The translations under genes were made by a program, and so were the position numbers. Shown piece after piece: positions 1 to 8,315 of a stretch of 64,000 nt of DNA. How positions within the stretch are numbered: position 1 is the first letter of the stretch; each line of letters begins with the position of its first letter. Origin of the DNA: Aquimonas sp044377145 (GTDB taxonomy: Bacteria; Pseudomonadota; Gammaproteobacteria; Xanthomonadales; Xanthomonadaceae). The DNA is taken from the NCBI RefSeq assembly GCF_044377145.1, contig NZ_JBILJQ010000012.1, forward strand, positions 18,630-82,629. The letters run 5' to 3'. The notes beneath the pieces are model-generated. The model saw only the letters and a list, made by a program, of their open reading frames with translations. It did no database searches and was not told the origin of the DNA.

Positions 1-102
1 GCAGGCCTGCGCGCCGGAGTAGTCGAACTCACAGGCCTGGCCGATAACGATCGGGCCGGCGCCGATGATGAGGATGGTCTTTAGATCAGTTCGCTTGGGC
101 AT
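1..102 (-). CDS. carB: Carbamoyl-phosphate synthase large subunit, N-terminal fragment
   Basis: Only the first 34 codons lie in the window; the gene continues beyond the left edge. The product is the large subunit that makes carbamoyl phosphate from bicarbonate, ATP and the ammonia released by CarA, for pyrimidine and arginine synthesis. Visible is the conserved N-terminal nucleotide-binding start IGAGPIVIGQACEFDYSG, diagnostic of CarB. The ATG overlaps the 3' end of the preceding gene by 17 bp, so translation is probably coupled. It is the last visible gene of a carA-orf-carB operon. The family is certain; nothing can be said about the missing ~1040 residues. Confidence 0.93.
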   Translation of the reverse strand, partial: MPKRTDLKTILIIGAGPIVIGQACEFDYSGAQAC

Positions 103-1525
103 TGGTGATGTCGGTAGAGGAATCGGGTTGGATGGCGGCGGCGTCGAGCACGCGGACTTCGCGCACGGTCTCGGCCGGAACGGTCAGGTCGAAGCCGCCC
201 TGGGAGTCCGGCAGGCGCAGCACCAGCCGCGCCTTGGCATAGTCCAGCAGGGTGCCGCGGCGGGCGCTGCCGTAGATGGTCGCGACGCGCAGCTCGCGAC
301 CGACGTAGGGCGCAAGGTCGGCGTAGGCGATGCGGCCGTCACGCTCGGGCATCGGCACCGGCACCACCGGTGGCTCGGGGGTCGGAATGCGCGGCAGCTC
401 GGAAACGACCTCCTGCATGTCGGGGTCCAGCGGCACCCCGTCGAGCATGCGTGCCTGGGCGATCTCGGCGGCGCGCTGTTGGGCACGCAGGCTCATTGGG
501 CGCACAAAGGCGAAGGCGAATCTCACGGGGTCGATGCCGGTCACCCTCACGTAGGGCGACAGCGTCTGCCACAGGGTTTCGCGATCCATCGTCGCCATTG
601 CCAGCAGGCTGGCGTTGGCGGAAGGACGGGTCTCGATTCGCAGCTCGCCACCTTCGCTGGCGAACCGGGTGTAGGCGCGCAACAGGTCGGCATCCGGGCG
701 CAGACCGACCGTGCGCAGCAAGCCGGTCACGGCCTCGGTATGCACACCGCTGAAGTCGGCGAGACTGGTGGTGACGCGTTCGGTGCAGAACCGATTGCGC
801 GCGTCCATGAACCCTTCGTCGATGAAGGCGAGCGACAGCTCCACCAATTGCGCCTGCGCGAACGACTCCACTTGCGGCGCGCCCGAACCGGGCACGCTGA
901 GCGCGAGCCTGCCCTCCATCCGGCCGACGCCCGCGGTCGATAGCGAAGTCGATATCGACGCAATGCCCGCGTCGGAGTGTTCAAACACGGCCGCGAGTAC
1001 AGTGTCGCTGGCAGGTAAGCCCATCGACTGGATGTCGGCACGCGTCCACAGGTCCGCCTTGCAGCCGGCGGCCTCCATCGGCATTGAACTGAAGGCGCCG
1101 ATGAATCCCGCTTCCGGCCCCTGCGCGCGGCCTTCGATCTCAAGATTTGCAACACTGAAACCGAGCCGCCTGGGCAGCTCGTCGGGTACGCCCAGCACGC
1201 TGGCTCGGATCAGCCACCACAAGCCCGGGGTCTGAAGGGCAACACGACCGGTGCGCACGCTCACCGCATCACCGCCCGCCGCGTCAAACGGCGCGACGCG
1301 AAGGCTGGCCACGCCAACTTCGCCCTGCAGATTGAAGAAGGTCCGGCCACGGCGAACATCGGCAACCTGCTGCAGCGGCTTGAGCTGATCGTCGACCGCA
1401 ACATCGATGCGCCACCACAGCAAGCCCGCCAGCACGCCGAGCGGCAGCAGCACGCGGGTGAACAACAGACGCATCCAGCCCGCGCGCGCGGGGCGGGTGG
1501 GACCTCGATTGCTAGTGCGTGCCAT
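86..1525 (-). CDS. Membrane-anchored protein of unknown function between carA and carB
   Basis: 479 residues, not recognised as a named family. A basic N-terminus (about residues 1-22) is followed by one hydrophobic segment (about 23-42, LLFTRVLLPLGVLAGLLWW), so the rest is probably periplasmic and anchored in the inner membrane. The middle is beta-rich with a few Cys. A Pro-rich hinge near residue 385 (PTPEPPVVPVPMP) leads to a small C-terminal domain of about 80 residues with the core YVGRELRVATIYGSARRG, which may be SH3- or Sm-like (inference). It starts 18 bp after carA and overlaps the start of carB by 17 bp, so it is part of that operon although nothing in it suggests a metabolic role. 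It could be an envelope factor carried with the operon. Confidence 0.8.
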   Translation of the reverse strand: MARTSNRGPTRPARAGWMRLLFTRVLLPLGVLAGLLWWRIDVAVDDQLKPLQQVADVRRGRTFFNLQGEVGVASLRVAPFDAAGGDAVSVRTGRVALQTPGLWWLIRASVLGVPDELPRRLGFSVANLEIEGRAQGPEAGFIGAFSSMPMEAAGCKADLWTRADIQSMGLPASDTVLAAVFEHSDAGIASISTSLSTAGVGRMEGRLALSVPGSGAPQVESFAQAQLVELSLAFIDEGFMDARNRFCTERVTTSLADFSGVHTEAVTGLLRTVGLRPDADLLRAYTRFASEGGELRIETRPSANASLLAMATMDRETLWQTLSPYVRVTGIDPVRFAFAFVRPMSLRAQQRAAEIAQARMLDGVPLDPDMQEVVSELPRIPTPEPPVVPVPMPERDGRIAYADLAPYVGRELRVATIYGSARRGTLLDYAKARLVLRLPDSQGGFDLTVPAETVREVRVLDAAAIQPDSSTDITNAQAN

Positions 1526-1543
1526 GGCGGGCTCCCGTTGGGA

Positions 1544-2671
1544 TCAGCGCGGTTGCGGCATCATCTCGATGAAGCGGTCAAACAGCCCAGCCACATCGTG
1601 CGGACCCGGCGCGGCTTCCGGATGACCCTGGAAACTGAAGGCCGGCGCGTCGGTGAGGGCAATGCCCTGCAGCGAACCGTCGAACAGCGAGCGATGAGTG
1701 GCGCGCACATTTGCCGGCAGGCTGGCCTCGTCGACGGCAAAGCCATGGTTCTGGCTGGAAATCATCACCTTGCCGCTGTCGAGATCCTGCACCGGGTGGT
1801 TGGCACCGTGGTGGCCGAACTTCATTTTCAGCGTACGTGCGCCGGCTGCAAGTCCAAGCAGTTGGTGGCCGAGGCAGATTCCGAAGGTCGGGATCTTCGC
1901 GTCGATGAACTGGCGGATCGCTGTGATCGCGTAGTCGCAGGGCTCTGGATCGCCGGGGCCGTTGGACAGGAACACACCGTCGGGCTTCAGCGCCAACACC
2001 TGCTCGGCGGTGGTTTGCGCCGGCACCACGGTCAAGCGGCAGCCGCGCTCAGCCAGCATGCGGAGGATGTTGCGCTTGACGCCGAAATCGTAGGCGACCA
2101 CGTGGCGCACGGCCTGCGGCTGCTCGAACTGCTGCTGGTCCAGTACGTAGCGGCCCTGCGTCCACTCGTAGGGCGCGCTGACGCTGACCACCTTGGCGAG
2201 ATCCATGCCCTTCAAGCCGGGGAACTCGCGCGCGCGGCGCAGCGCTTCCTCAACCGAGGCGCCCTCGCCCGCCAGGATGCAGCCGTTCTGCGCGCCGCTG
2301 TCGCGCAGCCGACGGGTCAGCGCGCGGGTATCGATTTCAGCAATGGCGACCACGCCGCGCGCGGCCAGCCACTCCGGCAGTTCGGCCTGGCTGCGCCAGT
2401 TGCTGGCCGGCGTCGGCTGCTCGCGGATGATCAGGCCGGTGGCCAGCACCTGGGTTGACTCGTCGTCGACGTCGGTGCAACCGGTGTTGCCGATGTGCGG
2501 GTAGGTCAGGGTCACGATCTGCTGAGCGTACGAGGGATCGGTCAGGATCTCCTGGTAGCCGGTCATGGCGGTGTTGAACACCACCTCGCCGACGGTGCAG
2601 CCGGAAACGCCCACCGACACACCGCGATACACGGTGCCGTCGGCCAGGGCCAGTAGTGCAGGTTGGGTCAC
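1544..2671 (-). CDS. carA: Carbamoyl-phosphate synthase small (glutaminase) subunit
   Basis: Hydrolyses glutamine and channels ammonia to CarB. An N-terminal CarA domain (GEVVFNTAMTGYQEILTDPS) is followed by a class I glutamine amidotransferase domain with the nucleophile motif FGICLGHQLLG (Cys) and the downstream His/Glu in FSFQGHPEAAPGPHD. I chose the GTG at 2671, giving 375 residues: it aligns with the family start and has AAGGCGA just upstream. Another GTG at 2713 would add 14 residues without family similarity. The 237 bp between it and dapB carry no gene and could hold the car promoter, but no clear -35/-10 pair is visible. Confidence 0.95.
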   Translation of the reverse strand: MTQPALLALADGTVYRGVSVGVSGCTVGEVVFNTAMTGYQEILTDPSYAQQIVTLTYPHIGNTGCTDVDDESTQVLATGLIIREQPTPASNWRSQAELPEWLAARGVVAIAEIDTRALTRRLRDSGAQNGCILAGEGASVEEALRRAREFPGLKGMDLAKVVSVSAPYEWTQGRYVLDQQQFEQPQAVRHVVAYDFGVKRNILRMLAERGCRLTVVPAQTTAEQVLALKPDGVFLSNGPGDPEPCDYAITAIRQFIDAKIPTFGICLGHQLLGLAAGARTLKMKFGHHGANHPVQDLDSGKVMISSQNHGFAVDEASLPANVRATHRSLFDGSLQGIALTDAPAFSFQGHPEAAPGPHDVAGLFDRFIEMMPQPR

Positions 2672-2908
2672 GAGCGATTCGCCTTGTGGGAGCGTTTGAG
2701 GCGCCCCAACCACGCTGCGGCTTGACGCAGCTTGTGCAAAACCGCCGGGCTTGCATCAAGCAGGTCCGGAAGCCATCGTGGAAGGGGGGCGAAAAGGGGA
2801 GCAGGCGACGCGGAAGTTTACGGTTCACCCCGCAGGCTGTCCACCGCCGAGCCGGCGCCAGATCGAAGCTGCGTCACGCTCCGGGCCTTTCGCAGCGGCC
2901 TCTGCCGC

Positions 2909-3703
2909 TCAGCTGTGGGGCAAGCCGAGCACGTCTTCGATGTGGTAACGGCCGGGGGTTCGCCCGCTCAGCCATACCGCCGCACGCAGCGCGCCGCGTG
3001 CGAACACCTCGCGGCTGAGAGCGCGATGGCTGAGCTCGATGCATTCAGCCTCGCCGGCAAACAGCAGGCTGTGGTCGCCGACTACGTCGCCGCCGCGCAT
3101 CGCATGGAAGCCGATCTCGCCTTCGATTCGCGGCGCCTCGGAACCGGCGCGTCCGTGTCGAGCAACATCCGCAAGTACTTGCCCGCGGCCTGCGGCCACC
3201 GCCTCGCCCAATCGCAAGGCTGTGCCGGACGGGGCGTCCTGCTTGCGCCGATGATGCGTCTCGATGATCTCGCAATCCCAGTCCGGCACCGCGCTTGCCG
3301 CCATTCGCGACAGCGCGGCCAACAGGGCAACGCCCAGGCTGAAGTTCGCCGCCCACAGCACCGGCACTTTCAGCGCAGCGGTGCTCAGGGCGGCGAGCGC
3401 GTCCGCATCCAGACCGGTGGTACCTGACACCAGTGCCGCACCGCGCGCAACGCAGGCTTCGGCCAGGCCCGGCAGCGCCTGCGGCGCGCTGAAGTCGATC
3501 GCCACGTCGAAAGCCGGCGCCTGTCCGATCTGCGCCGGCCGAAGCACCGCCAGCGCGCCTAGGTCCGCGCGCGGGGCGTTGGCGACCGCAGCGACCAGCT
3601 GCAGTTGCGTCGATTCCGCCAGCAGGGACAGCAGGCTGCGTCCCATCCGACCGGAGGCGCCATGGATCAGCAGTCGCGGACGCGGGGTGCTCATGGCGCT
3701 CAT
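2909..3703 (-). CDS. dapB: 4-hydroxy-tetrahydrodipicolinate reductase
   Basis: NAD(P)H-dependent reductase of the lysine/diaminopimelate pathway, cytoplasmic, feeding peptidoglycan synthesis. 264 residues, close to the usual ~270. The N-terminal Rossmann motif IHGASGRMGRSL binds the cofactor. The family signature ETHHRRKQDAPSGTAL holds the catalytic His and the Lys and Ser/Gly/Thr substrate contacts. The start at 3703 overlaps the mtnP stop as ATGA, indicating translational coupling; a second ATG lies three codons on. It is the last gene of a five-gene minus-strand run rlmD-nagZ-hpt-mtnP-dapB. In pseudomonads dapB usually follows dnaJ, so the upstream neighbours differ here. Confidence 0.95.
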   Translation of the reverse strand: MSAMSTPRPRLLIHGASGRMGRSLLSLLAESTQLQLVAAVANAPRADLGALAVLRPAQIGQAPAFDVAIDFSAPQALPGLAEACVARGAALVSGTTGLDADALAALSTAALKVPVLWAANFSLGVALLAALSRMAASAVPDWDCEIIETHHRRKQDAPSGTALRLGEAVAAGRGQVLADVARHGRAGSEAPRIEGEIGFHAMRGGDVVGDHSLLFAGEAECIELSHRALSREVFARGALRAAVWLSGRTPGRYHIEDVLGLPHS

Positions 3704-4449
3704 GCCAGCCGGCGCAGCAGCGCCGACAACAGGGCCGGCACCACGCCGATCGCGGCCGCCATGTTCTCCATCACTTCGTCCATGGTGATCTCCTCGGCAT
3801 CGCCGCAGCCGGCCGCCCAGTTGGCGACCAGGCACAGGCTGGCGTACTCGATGCCGAGCTCGCGCGCGAGCACGGCTTCCGGCATGCCGGTCATGCCGAC
3901 CAGATCGCAGCCATCGCGGCGCATCCGCGCGATCTCGGCGATGGTCTCCAGACGCGGCCCCTGAGTCGCGCCATAGCAGCCGCGGTCGACCAGACGCACC
4001 TCGATATCGGCGCCGGCGCGCAGCAGCGCAGTGCGCAGGGCGGGCGTGTACGGATGGGTAAAGTCGACATGTTCGACTTTGGCACCTTCGACATCGCAGA
4101 AGCTCGCCAGGCGGCCGTGGGTGTAGTCGATGATCTGGTCCGGCACGGCCAACACGCGCGGGCCCATGCGCTCGCCGATGCCGCCGACCGCGTTGATACC
4201 AAGCAGCCGCTGCACGCCAAGCTGATGCAGCGCATGCACATTGGCGCGGTAGTTGATGCGGTGCGGCGCCACGCTGTGGGCTTCGCCGTGGCGGGCGAGA
4301 AACGCCACCTGCTGCCCATCCAGCAACCCGACCCGCACCGGGCCGGAGGGCTTGCCGTAGGGCGTCTCCAGCTCGATGCCCTGCACCTGCTGCAGCTGCG
4401 CCAGCTGGTACACGCCGGTGCCGCCGATTACGCCAAGTCGAATGTCCAT
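3700..4449 (-). CDS. mtnP: S-methyl-5'-thioinosine/thioadenosine phosphorylase
   Basis: Phosphorolyses a methylthio-nucleoside, recovering purine and methylthioribose-1-phosphate, in the salvage of polyamine and AdoMet by-products. 249 residues starting with the family motif GVIGGTGVY. Further signatures are HGEAHSVAPHRINYRANV (phosphate and ribose site), LLGINAVGGIG, and DLVGMTGMPEAVLARELG near the C-terminus. Relatives in Pseudomonas act on methylthioinosine, those in eukaryotes on methylthioadenosine; the substrate cannot be fixed from sequence alone. The following gene in the map, hpt, lies 19 bp upstream in the transcript and encodes hypoxanthine phosphoribosyltransferase. This pairing fits a route through hypoxanthine and so favours methylthioinosine (inference). 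Confidence 0.92.
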   Translation of the reverse strand: MDIRLGVIGGTGVYQLAQLQQVQGIELETPYGKPSGPVRVGLLDGQQVAFLARHGEAHSVAPHRINYRANVHALHQLGVQRLLGINAVGGIGERMGPRVLAVPDQIIDYTHGRLASFCDVEGAKVEHVDFTHPYTPALRTALLRAGADIEVRLVDRGCYGATQGPRLETIAEIARMRRDGCDLVGMTGMPEAVLARELGIEYASLCLVANWAAGCGDAEEITMDEVMENMAAAIGVVPALLSALLRRLA

Positions 4450-4468
4450 TGCGGTTCCGTGTACGCCG

Positions 4469-5017
4469 TCAGCGCAGCGCATAGATGGCGGGCAGGTTGC
4501 GGCCCTGTTCGTAATAGTCCATGCCAAAACCGAACACATAGCGGTCCGGCACTTCGACGCCGACATAGTCGCCGACGATGCCCGGCACGCAGCGGTCGTG
4601 GATCTTGCGCGCCAGCACGGCGACCCGCACATCAGCGGCGCCTTCGGCCTCGCAGGCGCGGATCACTGCAGCGAGGGTGTGGCCTTCATCGAGGATGTCG
4701 TCGATCAGCAGCACTCGACGCTTGAGCAAGGGCACCGCCGGCTTGCGCAGCCACTCGACGCCGCGGCCGGTAGTGTCACCGCGATAACGGGTCGCGTGCA
4801 GGTAGTCGAATTCGACATCGAAGCCAAGCTCCAGCGCCAGCAGGGACGCGAACAGCATGCCGCCGTTCATCACCGTCAGAAACAGGGGCGCGCGGGCATC
4901 GCCGGCATAGTCGCGTCGAATCTCAGCGGCCATGCGCCGGATTTCGGCTTCAAGCTGAGGGCGCGCAAACAGCAGGTCGGAGATCGGCAGCGCGGCCGCC
5001 AGTGCGGGTGTGGTCAT
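4469..5017 (-). CDS. hpt: Hypoxanthine(-guanine) phosphoribosyltransferase
   Basis: Converts hypoxanthine or guanine plus PRPP to IMP or GMP (purine salvage, cytoplasm). The type I PRPP-binding loop VLLIDDILDEGHT is intact, and the N-terminal loop VMNGGMLFASLL is typical. From the ATG at 5017 it is 182 residues, the normal length. An in-frame TTG at 5035 would overlap the nagZ stop as TTGA and add six residues; coupling makes that possible, but the ATG is preferred. It lies in the rlmD-nagZ-hpt-mtnP-dapB run, between a cell-wall recycling gene and the nucleoside phosphorylase that supplies its base. Confidence 0.93.
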   Translation of the reverse strand: MTTPALAAALPISDLLFARPQLEAEIRRMAAEIRRDYAGDARAPLFLTVMNGGMLFASLLALELGFDVEFDYLHATRYRGDTTGRGVEWLRKPAVPLLKRRVLLIDDILDEGHTLAAVIRACEAEGAADVRVAVLARKIHDRCVPGIVGDYVGVEVPDRYVFGFGMDYYEQGRNLPAIYALR

Positions 5018-5031
5018 CGATGAAGCCCGGC

Positions 5032-6021
5032 TCAAACGAGGGCGGCGAGGTTAGCACGCGCCTGTGCCAGCAGCGCCGGCGCAAGGCCCTGCCCTACCCG
5101 GCCCTGCAGCACGGCGAGGCGTTGCCACACCGCGGTTGCGTTGGAGATATCGAGCGCTGCCAAGGCAGCGTCCACCAGCTCCGGATGACAGGCCAGCACA
5201 GCATCGCAGCCCGCCTGCAAGTGCGCGTGCACGCGCGCCGCCACACCGCCGGCAGTGCGTGCCGCGGCCATGCCGATATCGTCGCTGAGCACGGCGCCAC
5301 GAAAGCCCATGCGTACGCGCAGCCAGTCATCGATCCAGACCTTCGAGTAGCCGGCCGGCTGCTCGCATACCGCGGGATACACGACGTGCGCCATCATCAC
5401 CGCCGCTGCGCCCGCCGCGATGCCGGCACGAAACGGTGCGAGGTCTTCCGCTTCGATCTGAGCCGCGGGGCGAGGATCGACCGCGAGGTCGACGTGGGTG
5501 TCTTCCAGCACCGAGCCGTGGCCGGGAAAGTGCTTGAGCGTGGCGGCCATGCCGGCTGCTGCCATTGCCTGCACGTACGCGGCCGTGAGCGCACAGACCT
5601 GCTCGACTTCCGCAGCGAAAGCGCGATCGCCGATTGCACGGTTACCGCGGCCCAGGTCGACGACTGGCGCAAAGCTGAGGTCGATATCGAGCGCACGCAG
5701 CTCAGCGGCCATCAACTGGGCGTGCGCGGCGGCCAGCTGCAGGCCCTGCTGCGGCTGCAGCCGATACACCTCACCGATCCGTGCCAGCGCCGGCAGCCGG
5801 GCAAAGCCCTCGATGAAGCGCTGCACGCGCCCGCCTTCCTGATCCACCGCGACCAACAGCGGTGCGCCGGCAGCGCCACGCAGTTCGCTCACCAACTCGC
5901 GCAGCTGTTCAGGCTCGGCATAGTTACGACGGAACAGCACCACACCCACCACGCCGGGATGGCGCAGCCACTGCGCCTCCGCAGTGCGCAGCGCGGTGCC
6001 CTCGATGCCGATCAGCAGCAT
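5032..6021 (-). CDS. nagZ: Beta-N-acetylhexosaminidase (peptidoglycan recycling)
   Basis: Cytoplasmic GH3 enzyme that removes GlcNAc from anhydro-muropeptides during cell-wall recycling. 329 residues; no signal peptide. Visible motifs are VAVDQEGGRVQR, KHFPGHGSVLEDTH, whose Asp-His pair is the NagZ acid/base dyad, and VLSDDIGM carrying the nucleophile Asp. The start is 3 bp after the rlmD stop, so both are co-transcribed. In organisms with inducible AmpC, the product of NagZ feeds the AmpR signal; no ampR/ampC is seen here. Confidence 0.95.
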   Translation of the reverse strand: MLLIGIEGTALRTAEAQWLRHPGVVGVVLFRRNYAEPEQLRELVSELRGAAGAPLLVAVDQEGGRVQRFIEGFARLPALARIGEVYRLQPQQGLQLAAAHAQLMAAELRALDIDLSFAPVVDLGRGNRAIGDRAFAAEVEQVCALTAAYVQAMAAAGMAATLKHFPGHGSVLEDTHVDLAVDPRPAAQIEAEDLAPFRAGIAAGAAAVMMAHVVYPAVCEQPAGYSKVWIDDWLRVRMGFRGAVLSDDIGMAAARTAGGVAARVHAHLQAGCDAVLACHPELVDAALAALDISNATAVWQRLAVLQGRVGQGLAPALLAQARANLAALV

Positions 6022-6024
6022 CGT

Positions 6025-7347
6025 TCAGCGCTCGAACAGGGCGATCGATTCGACGTGGGCGGTGTGCGGGAACATGTCCATCACTCCGGCCGACACCAAA
6101 CGGTAGCCATAGTCACGCACCAGGATGCCGGCATCGCGCGCCAGCGAGCCCGGATGGCAGGACACGTACACGATCCGCTTCACGCCTTTCAGCGGCAGCT
6201 GCGGAATCGCGGCGTCCGCGCCGGTGCGCGGCGGGTCCAGCAGCAACTTGTCGAAACCTTGCTTGACCCAGGGCTCGCCACGCAGATCCTGCGCCAGATC
6301 GGCGGCGTAGAACTCGGCATTGCTGATGCCATTTTGAGCAGCGTTGTCGCGTGCTCGCGCCACCAGCCCGGCCTCGCCTTCAACGCCGACCACGCTGCCA
6401 GCGCGGCGGGCGATCGGCAAGGTGAAATTGCCCAGGCCGCAGAACAGATCGAGCACCCGGTCCTGCGGCTGTGGGTCCAGCATCTCCAGAGTGCGGGCAA
6501 TCATCTTCTGGTTCATGCCGGCATTGACCTGCACGAAATCGAGCGGACGGAAATGCAGGCGCACATCGGCCGCCGGAATGCGGAACGACAGCTCCGCGTC
6601 GGCCGGCCACAGCGGGTGCACCGAATCGTTGGCGCCGGGCTGCAGGAAGATCAGCAGGCCGCTGCGCTGCGCAAACTCGATCAGGCGGGCGCGATCGGCC
6701 TCGCCCAGCGGCTGCAGATGCCGGAACACCAGGCCGACGGCCTCATCGCCGGCCGCCACTTCGATCTGGGCGATGCTCTCGCGTGCGTCCATAGCCGTGA
6801 TCAACTCGCTCAGTTCGCTGATCCGCTCACCGATCTGCGGCACCAGCACCAGACAGCGGCTGATGTCGGCAATGAACTGCGGCTTGTCGGCCTCGCGAAA
6901 GCCGACGATGGCGCGATCTTTGGCCTTGACCCACTTCACGCCCAGACGCGCCTTGCGCCGATAGCCCCAAGGCTGGTCGATCAGCGGCGGCAGAATCTCG
7001 CCCGGGCTGACGTGGCCGATGCGTTCGAAGTTTTCCAGCAGCACGCGCTGCTTCGCCTCGATCTGTGCGGCGGCGTCCAGATGCTGCAGCGCGCAGCCGC
7101 CGCAGATCTCGTAGTGGGCGCAGGCCGGATCGACCCGCAACGGTGAGGCCTGCAGCACCTTGAGCGTGCGGCCTTCGTTGAACTTGCGCTTGGTGACGTC
7201 GAGCTGGGCCAGCACGCGCTCACCGGTCAGCGCGCCGCTGATGAACACGGTTTTGCCGTCGATACGGGCCACGCCGCGGCCGTCGTGGCTCAGGTCAACG
7301 ATGTCGACTTCGACGTCGATCAGTTTGGGGCGGTTGCTGCGGGCCAT
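6025..7347 (-). CDS. rlmD: 23S rRNA (uracil-1939-C5)-methyltransferase
   Basis: AdoMet-dependent m5U methyltransferase of 23S rRNA. 440 residues: TRAM domain (about 10-65), then the Fe-S cluster cysteines C76, C82, C85 and C165 (CAHYEICGGC and DISRCLV). The Rossmann methyltransferase domain shows QVNAGMNQ, DLFCGLGNFTLP, LDPPRTG and the catalytic Cys 397 in YVSCHPGSLARD. All key residues are present. It is the first gene of the minus-strand operon leading to dapB. The 165 bp before it (7348-7512) are non-coding and presumably contain the promoter. Confidence 0.95.
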   Translation of the reverse strand: MARSNRPKLIDVEVDIVDLSHDGRGVARIDGKTVFISGALTGERVLAQLDVTKRKFNEGRTLKVLQASPLRVDPACAHYEICGGCALQHLDAAAQIEAKQRVLLENFERIGHVSPGEILPPLIDQPWGYRRKARLGVKWVKAKDRAIVGFREADKPQFIADISRCLVLVPQIGERISELSELITAMDARESIAQIEVAAGDEAVGLVFRHLQPLGEADRARLIEFAQRSGLLIFLQPGANDSVHPLWPADAELSFRIPAADVRLHFRPLDFVQVNAGMNQKMIARTLEMLDPQPQDRVLDLFCGLGNFTLPIARRAGSVVGVEGEAGLVARARDNAAQNGISNAEFYAADLAQDLRGEPWVKQGFDKLLLDPPRTGADAAIPQLPLKGVKRIVYVSCHPGSLARDAGILVRDYGYRLVSAGVMDMFPHTAHVESIALFER

Positions 7348-7512
7348 CGGAACTCACTGTGACAGGGCCCTGCCGGCCCCGAAGAGGGCGCGGATTGTCG
7401 CAGATCAGTTCCAACCGCGATGCGGACGCGCTGCTGTCGGCAGCGCGCCATCTGGCCCGTTGCTGCTGTCAGCGGTGCGCAATCCGACTCGCGTCTGTTC
7501 AAAGCACCGCGC

Positions 7513-8265
7513 TCAGCCGCGCACGTCCGCCACCGGCTCGGCGCCGAAGTCAGGGCGACGCAGAAACGCGAGCACCCGCTGCGCGGCCTGTTCGGGCGTA
7601 TCCAGAGCGCCGCTGCGCTTCAATTCATCGAACACCGGCTGCGCCGCGAACGCCACATCGTCGGCACCGCGCAGCTGCACCTGCATGCCGGTATCGATGA
7701 TGCCCGGCGCCAGCGATACCACCCGCAGCGGATTCGCAGCCGTGGCCTGCTCCTCGGCCAGGCTGCGCGAGAAGTGATCCAGCCCGGCCTTGAGCGCGCA
7801 GTAGGTGCTGACGCCAGCCATAGGACGCCGACCCAGGCCCGAAGAAATGTTCAACAGCCGACGCGGCAGTGGCCAAGCGGCGGTGCCGCGCAGCAGGGCG
7901 CGGGTCAACAGCAGGGGCGCCGCCAGCCCCACCGCCAGGGCGCGACTGATGTCGCTTGACGCCTGCGCTTCGAACGGCCCCGGCGTTTCCAGCATCGCGG
8001 CGTTATTGATCAGCACGACGCCCAGCAGGCCCTCCGGCCCGCGTGCGCGCAGCCATTGCTCCAGACGCTCTGCGATCGGCTCAGGGCGGGCCAGATCCAC
8101 CTGCCACTGCGCGAGTCGACGGCCACGCGCCGCCGCCAGCGCGTCCAGCGCTTCGTCGTGTCCGCGCGACAGGCACAGCAGTTCGGCGGGCTCATCCAGC
8201 AGCACGCGAACCATGGCCGCGCCAAGGCCGCGGCTGGCGCCAGTGGTGATGTACAGCGTGCTCAC
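7513..8265 (-). CDS. Short-chain dehydrogenase/reductase (sepiapterin-reductase-like)
   Basis: 250 residues, GTG start. Classical SDR: cofactor loop TGASRGLGAAM, NNAA core motif, catalytic Ser in LNISSGLG, and YCALKAG (YxxxK). No Arg following the glycine loop rules out NADP use decisively. The overall layout, including the loop before the C-terminal helix, resembles sepiapterin/benzil reductase-like SDRs; the true substrate is unknown. It stands alone between the rlmD operon and the large envelope protein, with 50 bp to the latter, so it may be read through from it. Confidence 0.82.
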   Translation of the reverse strand: MSTLYITTGASRGLGAAMVRVLLDEPAELLCLSRGHDEALDALAAARGRRLAQWQVDLARPEPIAERLEQWLRARGPEGLLGVVLINNAAMLETPGPFEAQASSDISRALAVGLAAPLLLTRALLRGTAAWPLPRRLLNISSGLGRRPMAGVSTYCALKAGLDHFSRSLAEEQATAANPLRVVSLAPGIIDTGMQVQLRGADDVAFAAQPVFDELKRSGALDTPEQAAQRVLAFLRRPDFGAEPVADVRG

Positions 8266-8315
8266 GCCCGGCTTCTCATCGCGATTTCCTCAAAGTGAGT
8301 GGTGCAGATTTTGGC

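Noticed and set aside
2672..2908. Possible small gene between carA and dapB
   Set aside because: No frame there has a ribosome site or protein-like composition; best read as intergenic or promoter DNA.
5002..7146. 714-codon open frame on the plus strand opposite nagZ and rlmD
   Set aside because: It runs antisense to two well-conserved genes, is rich in His, Gln and Arg as expected for a GC-driven shadow frame, and has no domain or ribosome site.
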